DNA of 64,000 nucleotides from Luteimonas yindakuii (GCF_004803715.2 NZ_CP039383.2:2356001-2420000), one strand, 5' to 3'. Numbered from the stretch's first letter, positions 1 to 14,158 are shown. The notes: generated by a model from the letters alone, not told the origin. Program-made: numbers and translations.

Positions 1-217
<217 letters not shown>

Positions 218-264
218 TCACCCGTGGCGGGCGCGTCGTGCGCGCCCTGCCCCGGGCTGCGTCC

Positions 265-4426
<4,162 letters not shown>

Positions 4427-4600
4427 GAGGTATGACCGCCTTTGGCTCTACGGGCTGCGCGTCCGCAGCCCTGGGGACAGACCATCGCGTCGATGGCCCC
4501 GGGGGAAACCGCCAGTCGGAAGTTGCTGGTATTGCCGGCACCAGCACGCCTTCTCCCGCTACTTCCGAATGGCGACTTGCTTGAAAACCGTGACTCGGGA

Positions 4601-4668
4601 TTCGTGATTGGTGATTCGCCAAAGCAGGGCCGCAGCCCCTCGAATCACCAATCACCAATCACCAATCA
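4601..4668. repeat. Intergenic inverted repeat of ATCACCA/TGGTGAT units, copy A
   Basis: The arm at 4604-4618 (GTGATTGGTGATTCG) is an exact reverse complement of 4641-4655. The right arm continues with further ATCACCA repeats to about 4668. The 22-nt loop holds a small GGGC-CGCA-GCCC hairpin. A second copy of the same design lies at 11690-11770. The element is AT-richer than its surroundings and purely intergenic, which suggests a dispersed repeat family rather than a gene-specific regulator. Confidence 0.75.
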
Positions 4669-4691
4669 GCGCTATTGCAGCAACGGCCAAA

Positions 4692-4715
4692 GGCCGGGGG
4701 CTTTCGCCCCCGGCC
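4692..4715 (-). terminator. rplL-rpoB hairpin (attenuator or partial terminator)
   Basis: On the coding strand GGCCGGGGGC pairs perfectly with GCCCCCGGCC across a GAAA tetraloop, 40 bp after the rplL stop. Only three T residues follow, so complete intrinsic termination is unlikely. Attenuation or an RNA-processing site fits the position better. Confidence 0.6.
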
Positions 4716-4755
4716 TCGGTGGTCGCCTGAACGGGTCGGGCGACGCAAGGACCGC

Positions 4756-5133
4756 TTACTTCAGCTCGACGGCGGCGCCGGCGGCCTCGAGGTCCTTCTT
4801 CAGCTTCTCGGCTTCGTCCTTCGAGACGCCTTCCTTCACGTCCTTCGGGGCGCCTTCGACCAGGTCCTTGGCTTCCTTCAGGCCCAGGCCGGTGATGGCG
4901 CGGACGACCTTGATGACCTCGACCTTCTTCTCGCCGGCGGCCTTCAGGACGACGGTGAACTCGGTCTGCTCCTCAACGGCGGCAGCCGGGCCAGCGGCCG
5001 GGCCAGCGGCCACGGCGACCGGAGCGGCAGCGGACACGCCGAACTTCTCTTCGAACGCCTTGACCAGCTCCATCACCTCGACGAGGGACTTGCTGCCGAT
5101 GGCTTCCAGGATTTCTTCGTTGGAAAGGGACAT
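4756..5133 (-). CDS. rplL: Ribosomal protein bL12 (L7/L12)
   Basis: This is the ribosomal stalk protein, 125 aa, which recruits and activates translational GTPases. The N-terminal dimerisation helix pair ([21 protein letters not shown]) is followed by the flexible Ala/Gly/Pro-rich hinge (about residues 33-52). The C-terminal domain contains the conserved [20 protein letters not shown] helix and the [14 protein letters not shown] turn, which contacts elongation factors. The length is typical. It lies 77 bp downstream of rplJ and is expected to be co-translated and autoregulated with it through the L10-L12 complex. The acidic, very Ala-rich composition is normal for the family. Confidence 0.98.
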   Translation of the reverse strand: MSLSNEEILEAIGSKSLVEVMELVKAFEEKFGVSAAAPVAVAAGPAAGPAAAVEEQTEFTVVLKAAGEKKVEVIKVVRAITGLGLKEAKDLVEGAPKDVKEGVSKDEAEKLKKDLEAAGAAVELK

Positions 5134-5210
5134 TGTGATTACCTTGATTGACTGGTTTCGAAACGGCTAGATGACTGGATGCGTACCGAATGCGGCATCC
5201 ATCAGTGACT

Positions 5211-5735
5211 TCAGGCGGCCTTGGCCTGGCCGACCGCGTTGATCACGCGGGCGGTCGAGGCGGCGGGCTCGGCCAGGACGCGGGCAAGCATGGTGGCCGG
5301 CTGGGCCATCATGCCGACCAGCATGGCCAGTGCCTGTTCGCGGGTCGGCAGCGAAGCCAGGACATCCACATGGGTGCCCGGGTACTTCTGTCCACCAACC
5401 GCGACCAGGCGCGGCTTCAGCTTGTCAGCGGTCTTGGCGAAGTCCTTGATGAGGCGGCCGGCGGCACCGGGGTCTTCCTTCGAGAAGGCATACAGCAGCG
5501 GACCGGTCAGCTCGTCGGCGATGACGGCGTAATCGGTGTCGGCCACTGCACGCGAAACGAGGGTGTTCTTGACTACCTTGAGGTAGACCCCGTTCTCGCG
5601 CGCCTTCTTGCGCAGGTCGGTCAGCTGAGCGACCGTAAGACCCAGATACTCGGCGGCGACCAGCGAGTGCGCCGATGCGGCGACCTCGGCCAGTTCGGCA
5701 ACGACTTCCTTCTTCTGGTTCAGATTGAGAGCCAT
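5211..5735 (-). CDS. rplJ: Ribosomal protein uL10
   Basis: This stalk base protein of 174 aa anchors L7/L12 dimers to 23S rRNA. The start [19 protein letters not shown] and the block [23 protein letters not shown] are characteristic of uL10. The C-terminal helix that binds L12 dimers ends in [12 protein letters not shown] strong GGAGGAG ribosome-binding site precedes the ATG by five bases. The 372-bp leader upstream is where the L10-L12 complex binds its own mRNA in other gammaproteobacteria. It is followed by rplL on the same strand. Confidence 0.97.
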   Translation of the reverse strand: MALNLNQKKEVVAELAEVAASAHSLVAAEYLGLTVAQLTDLRKKARENGVYLKVVKNTLVSRAVADTDYAVIADELTGPLLYAFSKEDPGAAGRLIKDFAKTADKLKPRLVAVGGQKYPGTHVDVLASLPTREQALAMLVGMMAQPATMLARVLAEPAASTARVINAVGQAKAA

Positions 5736-6107
5736 TGCACTCCTCCGTACTTCAACTCCGCCTGCGGCTCCTGCCGCGGACGGTCCATGAGCGGCACCGG
5801 TCCATCGATGCCGGGACGGCCGAATGGCCTTCCGGGTGGCAGCCTTTTTCCGGATTCGAAACCAGCATGAATTCCAGAGGGTCGGCGACCATCTACGCAG
5901 GCCCGCGATGCTTGCGCATGCACAGGATTAAGCGGTCCGCGCTGCAGCGGCGGCGATTCCATTGCCAGTCGAGCGTCCATGCCCGTCGCCGTTGCATCGT
6001 CGACCGCGCCTGCGGTCTTTGACGGCGCCGCGCCGGGACCGGAGTCCGTTTGCGAAGCCCTCAAAATTGGTGGAACAGGCGGCGCCCGGAGGCGCCACCC
6101 CGGAACA
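5736..6107 (-). other. rplA-rplJ intergenic leader region
   Basis: This 372-bp stretch has no supported gene. In the operon direction it starts with a hairpin just after rplA (6078-6099). It ends with the strong GGAGGAG site of rplJ. Gammaproteobacterial rplJ leaders carry the L10(L12)4 binding site and usually a promoter. I can see GC-rich pairing segments (for example around 5765-5850) but could not fit a confident -35/-10 pair or an L10-leader fold by eye. Confidence 0.5.
6078..6099 (-). terminator. Hairpin after rplA
   Basis: On the coding strand GGTGGCGCC and GGCGCCGCC form a 9-bp stem with one G-U pair and a TCCG loop, eight bases after the rplA stop. A short TTTT lies about 12 bases further on. 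It could be an attenuator or partial terminator separating rplKA from rplJL. Confidence 0.5.
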
Positions 6108-6809
6108 TCACTTCAGCGCGAGCGAACCCTGGTCCACGGCAACGCCGGGGCCCATCGTCGAGCTGACCGAGATCTTCTGCAGGTACTGGCCCTTGGACGT
6201 GGCCGGCTTGGCCTTGACCAGGTCCGCAAGCAGGGCCTGCAGGTTGGTCTTCAGGCGCTCGGCGTCGAAGTCGGCCTTGCCGATGGTGCAGTGGATGATG
6301 CCGGCCTTGTCGGTGCGGTAACGCACCTGGCCGCCCTTGGCGTTCTTCACCGCTTCGCCCGGGTTCGGGGACACGGTGCCGACCTTCGGGTTCGGCATCA
6401 GGCCGCGCGGGCCCAGCAGCGTGCCGAGCTTGCCGACGACGCGCATGGCGTCCGGGGTGGCGATGACCACGTCGTAGCTCAGGTCGCCGCCCTGCATCTT
6501 CTCGGCGAGATCATCCATGCCGACCGCATCGGCACCCGCGGCCAGGGCCTCGTCGGCCTTGGCGCCGGCCGGCGCGAACACCGCCACGCGCACGGTCTTG
6601 CCGGTGCCTTCCGGCAGCACGGTCGAACCACGGACCTGCTGGTCCGACTTGCGCGCGTCGACGCCGAGGCGCACCGCCACGTCGACTGCTTCGTTGAACT
6701 TCGCCGTGCTGAGATCCTTGACGATCTTCAGCGCGTCGTCGATGCCGTATGCCTTGCCCGGCTGGACCGCGGCGGCAACTGCCTTCTGGCGCTTGGTCTG
6801 CTTTGCCAT
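6108..6809 (-). CDS. rplA: Ribosomal protein uL1
   Basis: This is large-subunit protein L1, 233 aa, which forms the mobile L1 stalk at the E site and represses its own operon by binding mRNA. It opens with [30 protein letters not shown]. It contains the L1 signature region [20 protein letters not shown] and the block [17 protein letters not shown], which are invariant in bacterial L1. The length matches the family (about 230 aa). It starts three bases after the rplK stop, so translational coupling is likely. Confidence 0.98.
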   Translation of the reverse strand: MAKQTKRQKAVAAAVQPGKAYGIDDALKIVKDLSTAKFNEAVDVAVRLGVDARKSDQQVRGSTVLPEGTGKTVRVAVFAPAGAKADEALAAGADAVGMDDLAEKMQGGDLSYDVVIATPDAMRVVGKLGTLLGPRGLMPNPKVGTVSPNPGEAVKNAKGGQVRYRTDKAGIIHCTIGKADFDAERLKTNLQALLADLVKAKPATSKGQYLQKISVSSTMGPGVAVDQGSLALK

Positions 6810-6812
6810 GTC

Positions 6813-7241
6813 TTAGCCCTCCACCGTCAGGCCCATGCTGCGGGCCGAGCCCGCGATCGTGCGCACCGCCGCTTCCAGTTCGGCTGCCGTCAGGTCGGCT
6901 TCCTTGGTCTTGGCGATCTCCTCGAGCTGCTTGCGGGTGACCTTGCCCACCTTCTCGGTGTTCGGGCGCTTGGAGCCCGAGGTCACGCCAGCGGCCTTCT
7001 TGAGCAGCACGGCGGCAGGGGTGCTCTTGGTGATGAAGGTGAACGTACGGTCCGAATAGGCCGTGATGATCACCGGCACCGGCAGGCCCGGCTCCATCTT
7101 CTGCGTGGCGGCATTGAACGCCTTGCAGAATTCCATGATGTTCAGGCCGCGCTGGCCCAGCGCGGGGCCGACCGGCGGCGAGGGGTTGGCCTGACCGGCC
7201 TTCACCTGCAGCTTGATGTAACCGACGACTTTCTTTGCCAT
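6813..7241 (-). CDS. rplK: Ribosomal protein uL11
   Basis: This is protein L11, 142 aa, of the GTPase-associated centre; it is also needed for stringent factor activation. The N-terminal part ([20 protein letters not shown], then [20 protein letters not shown]) carries the conserved Pro-rich loop. The C-terminal RNA-binding domain ends with [16 protein letters not shown], the family signature. A GGAGAG ribosome-binding site lies upstream. The preceding 214-bp gap holds a -10 box and two leader hairpins, so rplK is the head of the rplKA(JL) transcription unit. Confidence 0.98.
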   Translation of the reverse strand: MAKKVVGYIKLQVKAGQANPSPPVGPALGQRGLNIMEFCKAFNAATQKMEPGLPVPVIITAYSDRTFTFITKSTPAAVLLKKAAGVTSGSKRPNTEKVGKVTRKQLEEIAKTKEADLTAAELEAAVRTIAGSARSMGLTVEG

Positions 7242-7308
7242 CTGACTGTTCTCTCCGGGTGCAAGCGCCTGTGAAGGCTCCCCATCGGGCCGGGATCATG
7301 TCGGTCAG

Positions 7309-7342
7309 GAGTGGCACGCGTCCCGGCGTCGCCGTGCCACTC
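7309..7342 (-). promoter_or_regulatory. rplK leader hairpin
   Basis: GAGTGGCACG (7309-7318) pairs perfectly with CGTGCCACTC (7333-7342). A second stem, GGCCACC (7351-7357) with GGTGGCC (7363-7369), lies just upstream in the transcript. In other bacteria L1 represses rplKA by binding a leader hairpin that mimics its 23S rRNA site. These stems are the candidates here; the L1 motif itself was not verified. Confidence 0.4.
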
Positions 7343-7407
7343 ACACGAAGGGCCACCTGCGGGGTGGCCAATACGGATGCCCGGCTCGACCGGACAGGGA
7401 GCCGCGC

Positions 7408-7436
7408 AGTATAGCAGGTTGCAAAGCCACCGCCAG
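7408..7436 (-). promoter_or_regulatory. Probable rplK promoter
   Basis: On the minus strand the hexamer TATACT (7408-7413) matches five of six positions of the -10 consensus. A weak -35 (CTGGCG, 7431-7436) lies 17 bp upstream, inside the nusG hairpin, and a GC-rich stretch typical of ribosomal promoters follows. The location, between nusG and rplK, corresponds to the known rplK promoter position in enterobacteria. Confidence 0.5.
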
Positions 7437-7449
7437 TGCAGGCGGTGGC
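7426..7449 (-). terminator. Hairpin after nusG
   Basis: GCCACCGCC pairs perfectly with GGCGGTGGC across a 6-nt loop, seven bases after the nusG stop, followed by TTTG. This is probably a weak terminator. It overlaps the -35 region of the candidate rplK promoter. Confidence 0.5.
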
Positions 7450-7455
7450 GCGGGT

Positions 7456-8028
7456 TCAGGCCTTCTCGACCTGGCCGAATTCGAGTTCCACCGGCGTCGA
7501 GCGGCCGAAGATCAGCACAGCGACGCGCAGGCGGCTCTTCTCGTAGTTGACTTCCTCGACCACGCCGTTGAAGTCGTTGAACGGCCCGTCGACCACGCGG
7601 ACCATCTGGCCCGCCTCGAACAGCACCTTCGGACGCGGCTTCTCGACGCCGTCCTGCACGCGCTGCAGGATCGCATCGGCCTCGTCATCGCGGATCGGCA
7701 GCGGCTGCGCGGCGGTCCCGCCGATGAACCCCATCACCTTCGGGGTTTCCTTCACCAGGTGCCAGCTCTCGCTGTCGATGCGCGGGATGCCCGCCTCGTC
7801 ATGGGTGGCGATCTGCACCAGCACGTAGCCCGGGAAGAACTTGCGCTCGGAACGGCGCTTCTGGCCGGAACGCATCTCGACGATCTCTTCGGTCGGCACC
7901 AGCACGTCGCCGAACTTTTCCTGCATCTCGGCACGGACGATGCGGTCGCGCAGCGCCTGCGCCACCGACTTCTCGAAGCCGGAATAGGCATGCACCACGT
8001 ACCAACGCTTGTCGGCTTGGGTTTCCAT
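7456..8028 (-). CDS. nusG: Transcription antitermination/elongation factor NusG
   Basis: NusG (190 aa) binds RNA polymerase, increases processivity, and links transcription to Rho and to the ribosome. The N-terminal NGN domain contains the signature [19 protein letters not shown]. The central [10 protein letters not shown] and [16 protein letters not shown] blocks are conserved. The C-terminal KOW domain is seen as [18 protein letters not shown] followed by the basic strand [21 protein letters not shown]. The length is as expected. It is 15 bp downstream of secE, the near-universal arrangement. Confidence 0.98.
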   Translation of the reverse strand: METQADKRWYVVHAYSGFEKSVAQALRDRIVRAEMQEKFGDVLVPTEEIVEMRSGQKRRSERKFFPGYVLVQIATHDEAGIPRIDSESWHLVKETPKVMGFIGGTAAQPLPIRDDEADAILQRVQDGVEKPRPKVLFEAGQMVRVVDGPFNDFNGVVEEVNYEKSRLRVAVLIFGRSTPVELEFGQVEKA

Positions 8029-8043
8029 CAGCTCGTCAACTCC

Positions 8044-8427
8044 TCAGTGCCCCAGAAACAGCCGCAGCAGCCACTGGATGACGGTATCGAAGCCCGCGAG
8101 CACCAGCGCGATGATGATCACTGCGATGATCACCACCCAGGTCATGCGCATGGCTTCCTGGCGGGTCGGCCAGACCACCTTGCGCAGCTCGAAGCGGGTC
8201 TCGGCCAGGAACTCGCGGGTTTGCGCGCCCCTGGTCGTGGACACCATGAAAACCGCGACACCGGCAGCGACGCCGGCGACCACGGCCAGGATCCGCGCAA
8301 AGGCCGGCCACTGCCCGGCGAACCAGTAGAACGCGAACAGGCCGGCCACCACCAGCAGGATCGACACCGCGTACTTGACGATGTCGGCGGCGGAAGCGGT
8401 CTTGGATTGTTCGACTCGGCTGTTCAC
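8044..8427 (-). CDS. secE: Preprotein translocase subunit SecE
   Basis: SecE stabilises SecY in the SecYEG inner-membrane translocon. The 127-aa protein is the long gammaproteobacterial form with three predicted membrane helices (about residues 19-37, 43-62 and 98-118). The conserved amphipathic cytosolic segment TRFELRKVVWPTRQEAMRMT precedes the last helix. It sits between tRNA-Trp and nusG on the same strand. The ATG at 8427 gives the standard N-terminus MNSRVEQSK. Confidence 0.96.
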   Translation of the reverse strand: MNSRVEQSKTASAADIVKYAVSILLVVAGLFAFYWFAGQWPAFARILAVVAGVAAGVAVFMVSTTRGAQTREFLAETRFELRKVVWPTRQEAMRMTWVVIIAVIIIALVLAGFDTVIQWLLRLFLGH

Positions 8428-8494
8428 TCGGGGCTTCGCTGCTGTGGTCGTGCCGACCCGGTGGGTCGGTCATGTGCGGGCGGATCCGCCTGTC

Positions 8495-8570
<76 letters not shown>

Positions 8571-8614
8571 GTATCGGTTGAAACAGTGTCGCCGCACCGT
8601 CCTTAGACGACGAA

Positions 8615-8638
8615 GGCGGACCGGGGTTCCGGCCCGCC
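8615..8638 (-). terminator. Hairpin between tuf and tRNA-Trp
   Basis: GGCGGGCCGG pairs with CCGGTCCGCC (one G-U) across an AACC loop. With the second stem at 8658-8684 it forms a structured spacer between tuf and tRNA-Trp. No U-tract follows, so RNA processing or partial termination is as likely as full termination. Confidence 0.4.
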
Positions 8639-8657
8639 TCGCTGGCTGCGGCGAAGC

Positions 8658-8684
8658 GGTGGAATCGCCTGTGACGATTCCACC
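8658..8684 (-). terminator. Hairpin directly after tuf
   Basis: A perfect 10-bp stem (GGTGGAATCG with CGATTCCACC, 7-nt loop) begins eight bases after the tuf stop codon. It could stabilise the very abundant tuf mRNA or attenuate read-through into tRNA-Trp and secE-nusG. Confidence 0.45.
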
Positions 8685-8692
8685 CCTGCAGC

Positions 8693-9883
<1,191 letters not shown>

Positions 9884-9941
9884 GATTGGAATCTCGATTG
9901 AACGGTTGAATTGATCGGTTGAAATCTGGGATTGCGAAAAG

Positions 9942-10017
9942 TGGTGCTCACGAAAGGAATCGAACCTTCGACCTCCTCCTTACCAAGGAGGTGCTCTACC
10001 GACTGAGCTACGTGAGC
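9942..10017 (-). tRNA. tRNA-Thr (GGT anticodon)
   Basis: A 76-nt cloverleaf with acceptor stem GCTCACG/CGTGAGC, anticodon stem CTCCT/AGGAG around TTGGTAA (anticodon GGT), T-loop GGTTCGATTCC and an encoded CCA end. It lies immediately upstream of tuf, the position of thrT in E. coli. Confidence 0.97.
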
Positions 10018-10127
10018 ACGGGTTTCCCGCTCCTTCCTGCCCTGCGCGACGCTTCCGGCGCCGCCCCGGCGCTTCCTGCGCCTTGGTAAAACCCGATGGT
10101 GATGGCGCTGCTGCCGCGAAGCGTCAA

Positions 10128-10201
<74 letters not shown>

Positions 10202-10289
10202 CGACTGCGGAGCCACACACCCCGCACGCGATGGACTGCCTGCGGTTGAAACTGTCGCGGACCTTGCCACCGGACCGCCATCTGCAACG

Positions 10290-10375
10290 TGGTGGAGGGA
10301 GGTGGATTCGAACCACCGAAGGCGTAAGCCAGCAGATTTACAGTCTGCCCCCGTTGGCCGCTTGGGTATCCCTCC
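10290..10375 (-). tRNA. tRNA-Tyr (GTA anticodon)
   Basis: An 86-nt class II tRNA with acceptor stem GGAGGGA/TCCCTCC, anticodon loop CTGTAAA (anticodon GTA), the long variable arm TGGCTTACGCC typical of tRNA-Tyr, T-loop GGTTCGAATCC and an encoded CCA. It is the first gene of the tRNA-tuf unit, about 27 bp from the predicted transcription start. Confidence 0.97.
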
Positions 10376-10408
10376 GGAACCGGCCCGAAGGCCAGAACAG
10401 AGCCCGCA

Positions 10409-10437
10409 ATTCTGGACTGCCACCCCGGGGCTGTCAA
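10409..10437 (-). promoter_or_regulatory. Promoter of the tRNA-Tyr-Gly-Thr-tuf unit
   Basis: On the minus strand a perfect -35 (TTGACA, 10432-10437) is separated by exactly 17 bp from a -10 (CAGAAT, 10409-10414; four of six matches). A GC-rich discriminator (TGCGGGC), the hallmark of stringently controlled stable-RNA promoters, follows. The predicted start is near 10402, just before tRNA-Tyr. Confidence 0.8.
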
Positions 10438-10581
10438 CGCCTGTACAGCCTGTCCGGACAAGTTTTTCGCCTCGGTGTCGATCGCGCGCATCGCGCCGGC
10501 GATGTCGTGCGGTACGCCGCGGGCACGAGACGCACGGCCCTGCGCGACACGACCGCACCCGGGCCGTTGGCCGGGGCCTCG

Positions 10582-11673
10582 TCAGACGTTGAAGCGGAAG
10601 TGCATGACGTCGCCGTCCTTGACGATGTACTCCTTGCCTTCCAGCCGCCACTTGCCCGCTTCCTTGGCGCCGGACTCGCCGTTGTAGCGGATGAAGTCGT
10701 CATAGCCGACCACTTCGGCGCGGATGAAGCCCTTTTCGAAATCGGTGTGGATCACCGCCGCGGCCTGCGGCGCGGTCGCGCCGATCTTCACCGTCCACGC
10801 GCGCACTTCCTTGACCCCGGCGGTGAAATACGTCTGCAGGTCGAGCAGGCCGTAGGCGGCACGGATCACCCGGTTGAGGCCCGGCTCGTCGAGGCCCAGG
10901 TCGGTCAGGAACGCATCGCGGTCGACATCCTCGAGCTGCGACAGCTCCTCCTCGATCGCCGCCGACACCGGCACGACCTCGGCGCCCTCGCCGGCCGCGC
11001 GTGCACGCACGGCGTCGAGGTGCGGATTGTTCTCGAAGCCGTCCTCGAGCACGTTGGCGATGTAGAGCACCGGCTTGGCGGTGAGCAGGAACAGGTCGCG
11101 GATCGCCGCGCGGTCGTCGTCGGACAGTGCCAGCGCGCGCACCGGCTGGCCGTCGGCCAGCCCCTTCTGCACGCGGCCGAGCACCTCGGCACGCGCCTTC
11201 GATTCCTTGTCGCCGGTCTTGGCCGAACGCTCGGCGCGCTGCAGCGCACGTTCGACCGAATCGAGATCGGCCAGCGCCAGCTCGGTGTCGATCGTCTCGA
11301 TGTCGGCGATCGGATCCACCCGGTTGTTGACGTGGATGACGTCCGGGTTCTCGAAGCAGCGCACGACGTGGGTGATCGCGTCGACCTCGCGGATGTGGGC
11401 GAGGAACTTGTTGCCCAGGCCCTCGCCGCTTGCGGCTCCCGCAACCAGGCCGGCGATGTCGACGAACTCGACCGCGGTCGGCACCACCTTCTGCGGCTTG
11501 ATGATGTCGGCCAGCGCATTGAGGCGCACGTCCGGCACCGGCACCACGCCCACGTTCGGTTCGATGGTGCAGAAGGGGAAATTGGCCGCGGCGATGCCGG
11601 CCTTGGTGAGCGCATTGAAGAGGGTCGACTTGCCGACGTTCGGCAGGCCGACGATGCCGCATTTGATGCCCAT
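10582..11673 (-). CDS. ychF: Redox-regulated ATPase/GTPase YchF (Obg family)
   Basis: YchF (OLA1 family) is a TRAFAC P-loop NTPase that prefers ATP and associates with ribosomes. The G1 motif [18 protein letters not shown] sits at the very N-terminus, the G3 block is [20 protein letters not shown], and the C-terminal TGS domain ends in [10 protein letters not shown], then [25 protein letters not shown] chose the ATG at 11673 ([16 protein letters not shown]), giving 363 aa, exactly the family length. An in-frame extension to 11751 would be translated from the intergenic repeat and is rejected. It is the last gene of the prs-rplY-pth-ychF run, the usual gammaproteobacterial order. Confidence 0.97.
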   Translation of the reverse strand: MGIKCGIVGLPNVGKSTLFNALTKAGIAAANFPFCTIEPNVGVVPVPDVRLNALADIIKPQKVVPTAVEFVDIAGLVAGAASGEGLGNKFLAHIREVDAITHVVRCFENPDVIHVNNRVDPIADIETIDTELALADLDSVERALQRAERSAKTGDKESKARAEVLGRVQKGLADGQPVRALALSDDDRAAIRDLFLLTAKPVLYIANVLEDGFENNPHLDAVRARAAGEGAEVVPVSAAIEEELSQLEDVDRDAFLTDLGLDEPGLNRVIRAAYGLLDLQTYFTAGVKEVRAWTVKIGATAPQAAAVIHTDFEKGFIRAEVVGYDDFIRYNGESGAKEAGKWRLEGKEYIVKDGDVMHFRFNV

Positions 11674-11689
11674 GGCGTTGAATCCGTGA

Positions 11690-11770
11690 TTCGTAATTCG
11701 TGATTGGTGATTCGAAGAAGCCGCCGGCGTCGTGCTCTTACGAATCACCAATCACCAATCACCAATTACG
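11690..11770. repeat. Intergenic inverted repeat of ATCACCA/TGGTGAT units, copy B
   Basis: The left arm (11692-11714) and right arm (11741-11770) share the exact 15-nt core found in copy A (GTGATTGGTGATTCG and its complement at 11700-11714 and 11741-11755). An additional outer pairing, CGTAATT with AATTACG, flanks it. The pth stop codon (TAA, 11766-11768) lies inside the right arm. The loop sequence differs from copy A, so the conserved part is the arms only. Confidence 0.75.
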
Positions 11771-12347
11771 GCCTGCCCGTATGCAACCGCGTCATCGCAT
11801 CCATGTAATTGCCCTCTACCGCCAGCGGCAGTACGTCGAGCGCATCGTCGATCGCACGCGCGATCAGCACGTCGTCGTCGGCACTGGCGCGGCCGAGTAC
11901 CCACGGCGTCACCCTGTCCTTGCTGCCCGGATGGCCGATGCCCACCCGCAACCGGTGGAAGCGTGCATGGCCGAGCAGGCGCGCGATATCGCGCAACCCG
12001 TTCTGCCCGCCGTGGCCGCCATCGAACTTCAGCCGCGCGGTGCCCGGCGGCAGGTCGAGCTCGTCATGCGCGACCAGGGTCTGCTCGGGCTCGATCTTCC
12101 AGAACTGCTGTGCGGCCAGCACCGACTTGCCGGAGAGGTTCATGAACGTGGCCGGCCGGAGCAGCCGGACCGTCTGTCCGCCAATCTCGACCCGCGTGGT
12201 CTCGCCGAACAGCTTGGCATCGACCGCAAAGCGCGCGCCGAAACGCTCGGCGACGGCATCGACGAAACGGAACCCGGCATTGTGCCGGGTCCGTTCGTAG
12301 TCGCGACCCGGATTGCCCAGGCCGACGATGAGACGCAATCCTTCCAT
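11766..12347 (-). CDS. pth: Peptidyl-tRNA hydrolase
   Basis: Pth (193 aa) recycles peptidyl-tRNAs that drop off ribosomes by cleaving the ester bond. The N-terminus LRLIVGLGNPGRDYERTRHN contains the invariant catalytic His, followed by AGFRFVDA. FMNLSGKSV, VAHDELDLPPGTARLK and the GGHGGQNGLRDI block complete the signature. I start at the ATG at 12347 (MEGLRLIV), which matches the family; an in-frame ATG at 12395 would add 16 atypical residues. It follows rplY by 44 bp and its stop is encoded in an intergenic repeat arm. Confidence 0.96.
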   Translation of the reverse strand: MEGLRLIVGLGNPGRDYERTRHNAGFRFVDAVAERFGARFAVDAKLFGETTRVEIGGQTVRLLRPATFMNLSGKSVLAAQQFWKIEPEQTLVAHDELDLPPGTARLKFDGGHGGQNGLRDIARLLGHARFHRLRVGIGHPGSKDRVTPWVLGRASADDDVLIARAIDDALDVLPLAVEGNYMDAMTRLHTGRP

Positions 12348-12391
12348 CACGCAGGCTGCGGGCGCGGCATGCAGCCACGCCCGCGTGCCGG

Positions 12392-13018
12392 TCACTCGGC
12401 CTTGTCGCCTTCCGCGCCTTCCTCGGTCTCGTCGGCGACTTCCACGCGTGCGTGGCGGGCCACGGCGACAGCCGGGTTGTGCGACTCGTCGATGGCGGTG
12501 GCGGGCTGCACGCCCTCCGGGAACACCACGTCCGACATGTGCACGGTGTCACCGACGCTCATGTTGCCCAGGTCGACCTCGATGTTCTCCGGCAGCTTGC
12601 CCGGCAGGCACAGCACTTCGATCTCGTTGAGCTCCTGGGTCACCACCACGCCCGCGGTCTTGCCGGCCGGCGACGTGTCGACGTTGACCAGGTGCACCGG
12701 GACGCTGGCGCGGATCGTCTCGTTCTCGTTCACGCGCTGGAAGTCCAGGTGCATGATCAGCTGGCGGTACGGGTGGCGCTGCATGTCACGCAGCAGCACC
12801 TTCTGCACCTGGCCGTCGAGGCTGAGGTCGAGGATCGACGAGTAGAACCACTCGTTCTGGCTGGCCAGCCAGACCTTCTCGTGGTCGAGCTGGATATTGA
12901 CGGGGTCGATGCCCCCGCCGTAGACGATGGCCGGGATCTTCGCGGCGTGGCGGAGGCGGCGGCTCGCACCCTTCCCCCCGTCCTCGCGGCGCTCGACCTT
13001 GATTTCATGCGTAGACAT
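12392..13018 (-). CDS. rplY: Ribosomal protein bL25, long (Ctc) form
   Basis: This 5S rRNA-binding protein of 208 aa has an N-terminal L25 domain (residues 5-95, EIKVERREDGGKGASRRLRH, with the 5S-contacting basic residues). The C-terminal beta domain (about 100-185), typical of the longer Ctc/TL5 form, contains the VVTQELNEIEVLCLPGKLPE block. An acidic tail (EVADETEEGAEGDKAE) ends it. E. coli has only the short version, but Xanthomonadaceae and many other bacteria have this form. It sits between prs and pth in the standard order. Confidence 0.95.
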   Translation of the reverse strand: MSTHEIKVERREDGGKGASRRLRHAAKIPAIVYGGGIDPVNIQLDHEKVWLASQNEWFYSSILDLSLDGQVQKVLLRDMQRHPYRQLIMHLDFQRVNENETIRASVPVHLVNVDTSPAGKTAGVVVTQELNEIEVLCLPGKLPENIEVDLGNMSVGDTVHMSDVVFPEGVQPATAIDESHNPAVAVARHARVEVADETEEGAEGDKAE

Positions 13019-13135
13019 GTTGATTCACTACCCTGGTTGGAAGACCGCCTGGTGGCGGTCGGTGTTGGATGCCCCCGCGACCAGGGGCATCCGCGAATGC
13101 CGCGCACGCAAGCGTGCACGGCGGAAACGGGGGGG

Positions 13136-14095
13136 TCAGTCGACGTAGAGCGAGCTGACCGATTCGCCGAAGGCGACGCGCCGGATGGTCTCGGCCAGCA
13201 GCTCGGCGACGCTGAGCTGGCGGATCCGCCCACAGGCGCGCGCGGCTTCCGACAGCGGGATGGTGTCGGTCACCACCAGCTCGTCGAGTTCCGACTTCGA
13301 GATGTTCTCGATCGCCGCGCCCGACAGCACCGGATGCGTGCAGTAGGCCACGACCTTGGTCGCGCCGTTCACCTTCAGCGCGGAGGCGGCGGCGCACAGG
13401 GTGCCGGCGGTGTCGACGATGTCGTCGACCAGCACGCAGGTCTTGCCCTGCACGTCGCCGATGATGTTCATCACCGTGGCCACGTTGGCGCGCGGGCGGC
13501 GCTTGTCGATGATGGCGAGGTCGGCATCGTCGAGGCGCTTGGCGATCGCGCGGGCGCGCACCACGCCGCCCACGTCCGGGCTCACCACCACCATGTTGTC
13601 GGTGCCGTGCGCGCGCCAGATGTCGGCCAGCAGCAGCGGCGAGGCGTAGACGTTGTCGACCGGGATGTCGAAGAAGCCCTGGATCTGGTCGGCGTGCAGG
13701 TCGACGGTGAGCACGCGGTCGGTGCCGACCGAGCCGATCATCTTCGCCGCCACCTTGGCGGTGATCGGCACGCGCGAGGAGCGCATGCGGCGGTCCTGGC
13801 GGGCATAGCCGAAGTACGGGATCACCGCGGTGACGCTGGCTGCGCTGGCGCGCTTGAGCGCGTCGACGAGGACCGCCAGTTCGACCAGGTGCTCGGCGCT
13901 CGGCGCGCAGGTCGGCTGCAGGACGTAGACCTCCTGCCGGCGCACGTTCTCCTCGATCTCGACCTGCACTTCGCCGTCGGAGAACTTCGAGACCAGCGCC
14001 TTGCCCAGCCGCGTGCCGAGCTCGCGGCACACCGAGAGGGCGAGGGGCTTGTTGGCATTGCCGGAGAAGATCAGGAGGTTGCGATCTTCTTTCAT
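13136..14095 (-). CDS. prs: Ribose-phosphate pyrophosphokinase
   Basis: PRPP synthetase (319 aa) transfers pyrophosphate from ATP to ribose-5-phosphate, supplying nucleotide, His and Trp biosynthesis. Class I signatures are clear: the flexible loop [13 protein letters not shown] (ATP binding), [20 protein letters not shown], the [18 protein letters not shown] block, and the ribose-5-phosphate loop [12 protein letters not shown]. The length is typical. It follows tRNA-Gln on the same strand and precedes rplY. Confidence 0.98.
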   Translation of the reverse strand: MKEDRNLLIFSGNANKPLALSVCRELGTRLGKALVSKFSDGEVQVEIEENVRRQEVYVLQPTCAPSAEHLVELAVLVDALKRASAASVTAVIPYFGYARQDRRMRSSRVPITAKVAAKMIGSVGTDRVLTVDLHADQIQGFFDIPVDNVYASPLLLADIWRAHGTDNMVVVSPDVGGVVRARAIAKRLDDADLAIIDKRRPRANVATVMNIIGDVQGKTCVLVDDIVDTAGTLCAAASALKVNGATKVVAYCTHPVLSGAAIENISKSELDELVVTDTIPLSEAARACGRIRQLSVAELLAETIRRVAFGESVSSLYVD

Positions 14096-14158
14096 GATGA
14101 CGACTCCGCTCCGCTCTGACCGTGGCGGTGATGGGGGAAGAAACGCCGCGAACGGCGA

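Larger units (their letters stand above)
4427..4755 (-). other. rplL-rpoB intergenic region with hairpin attenuator and a TGATTGGTGATT inverted repeat
   Basis: This 329-bp gap holds no convincing gene. Read in the operon direction it contains, first, a perfect 10-bp stem with a GAAA loop (4692-4715), then a large imperfect palindrome built from ATCACCA-type units (4601-4668), then the 5' leader of rpoB. In enterobacteria the same gap carries an attenuator that lowers rpoBC expression relative to the ribosomal proteins. The hairpin here is in the right place for that role, but this is inference. Confidence 0.6.

Noticed and set aside
11674..11751. Upstream extension of ychF
   Set aside because: It would be translated from the intergenic inverted repeat, and 363 aa from 11673 is the exact family length.
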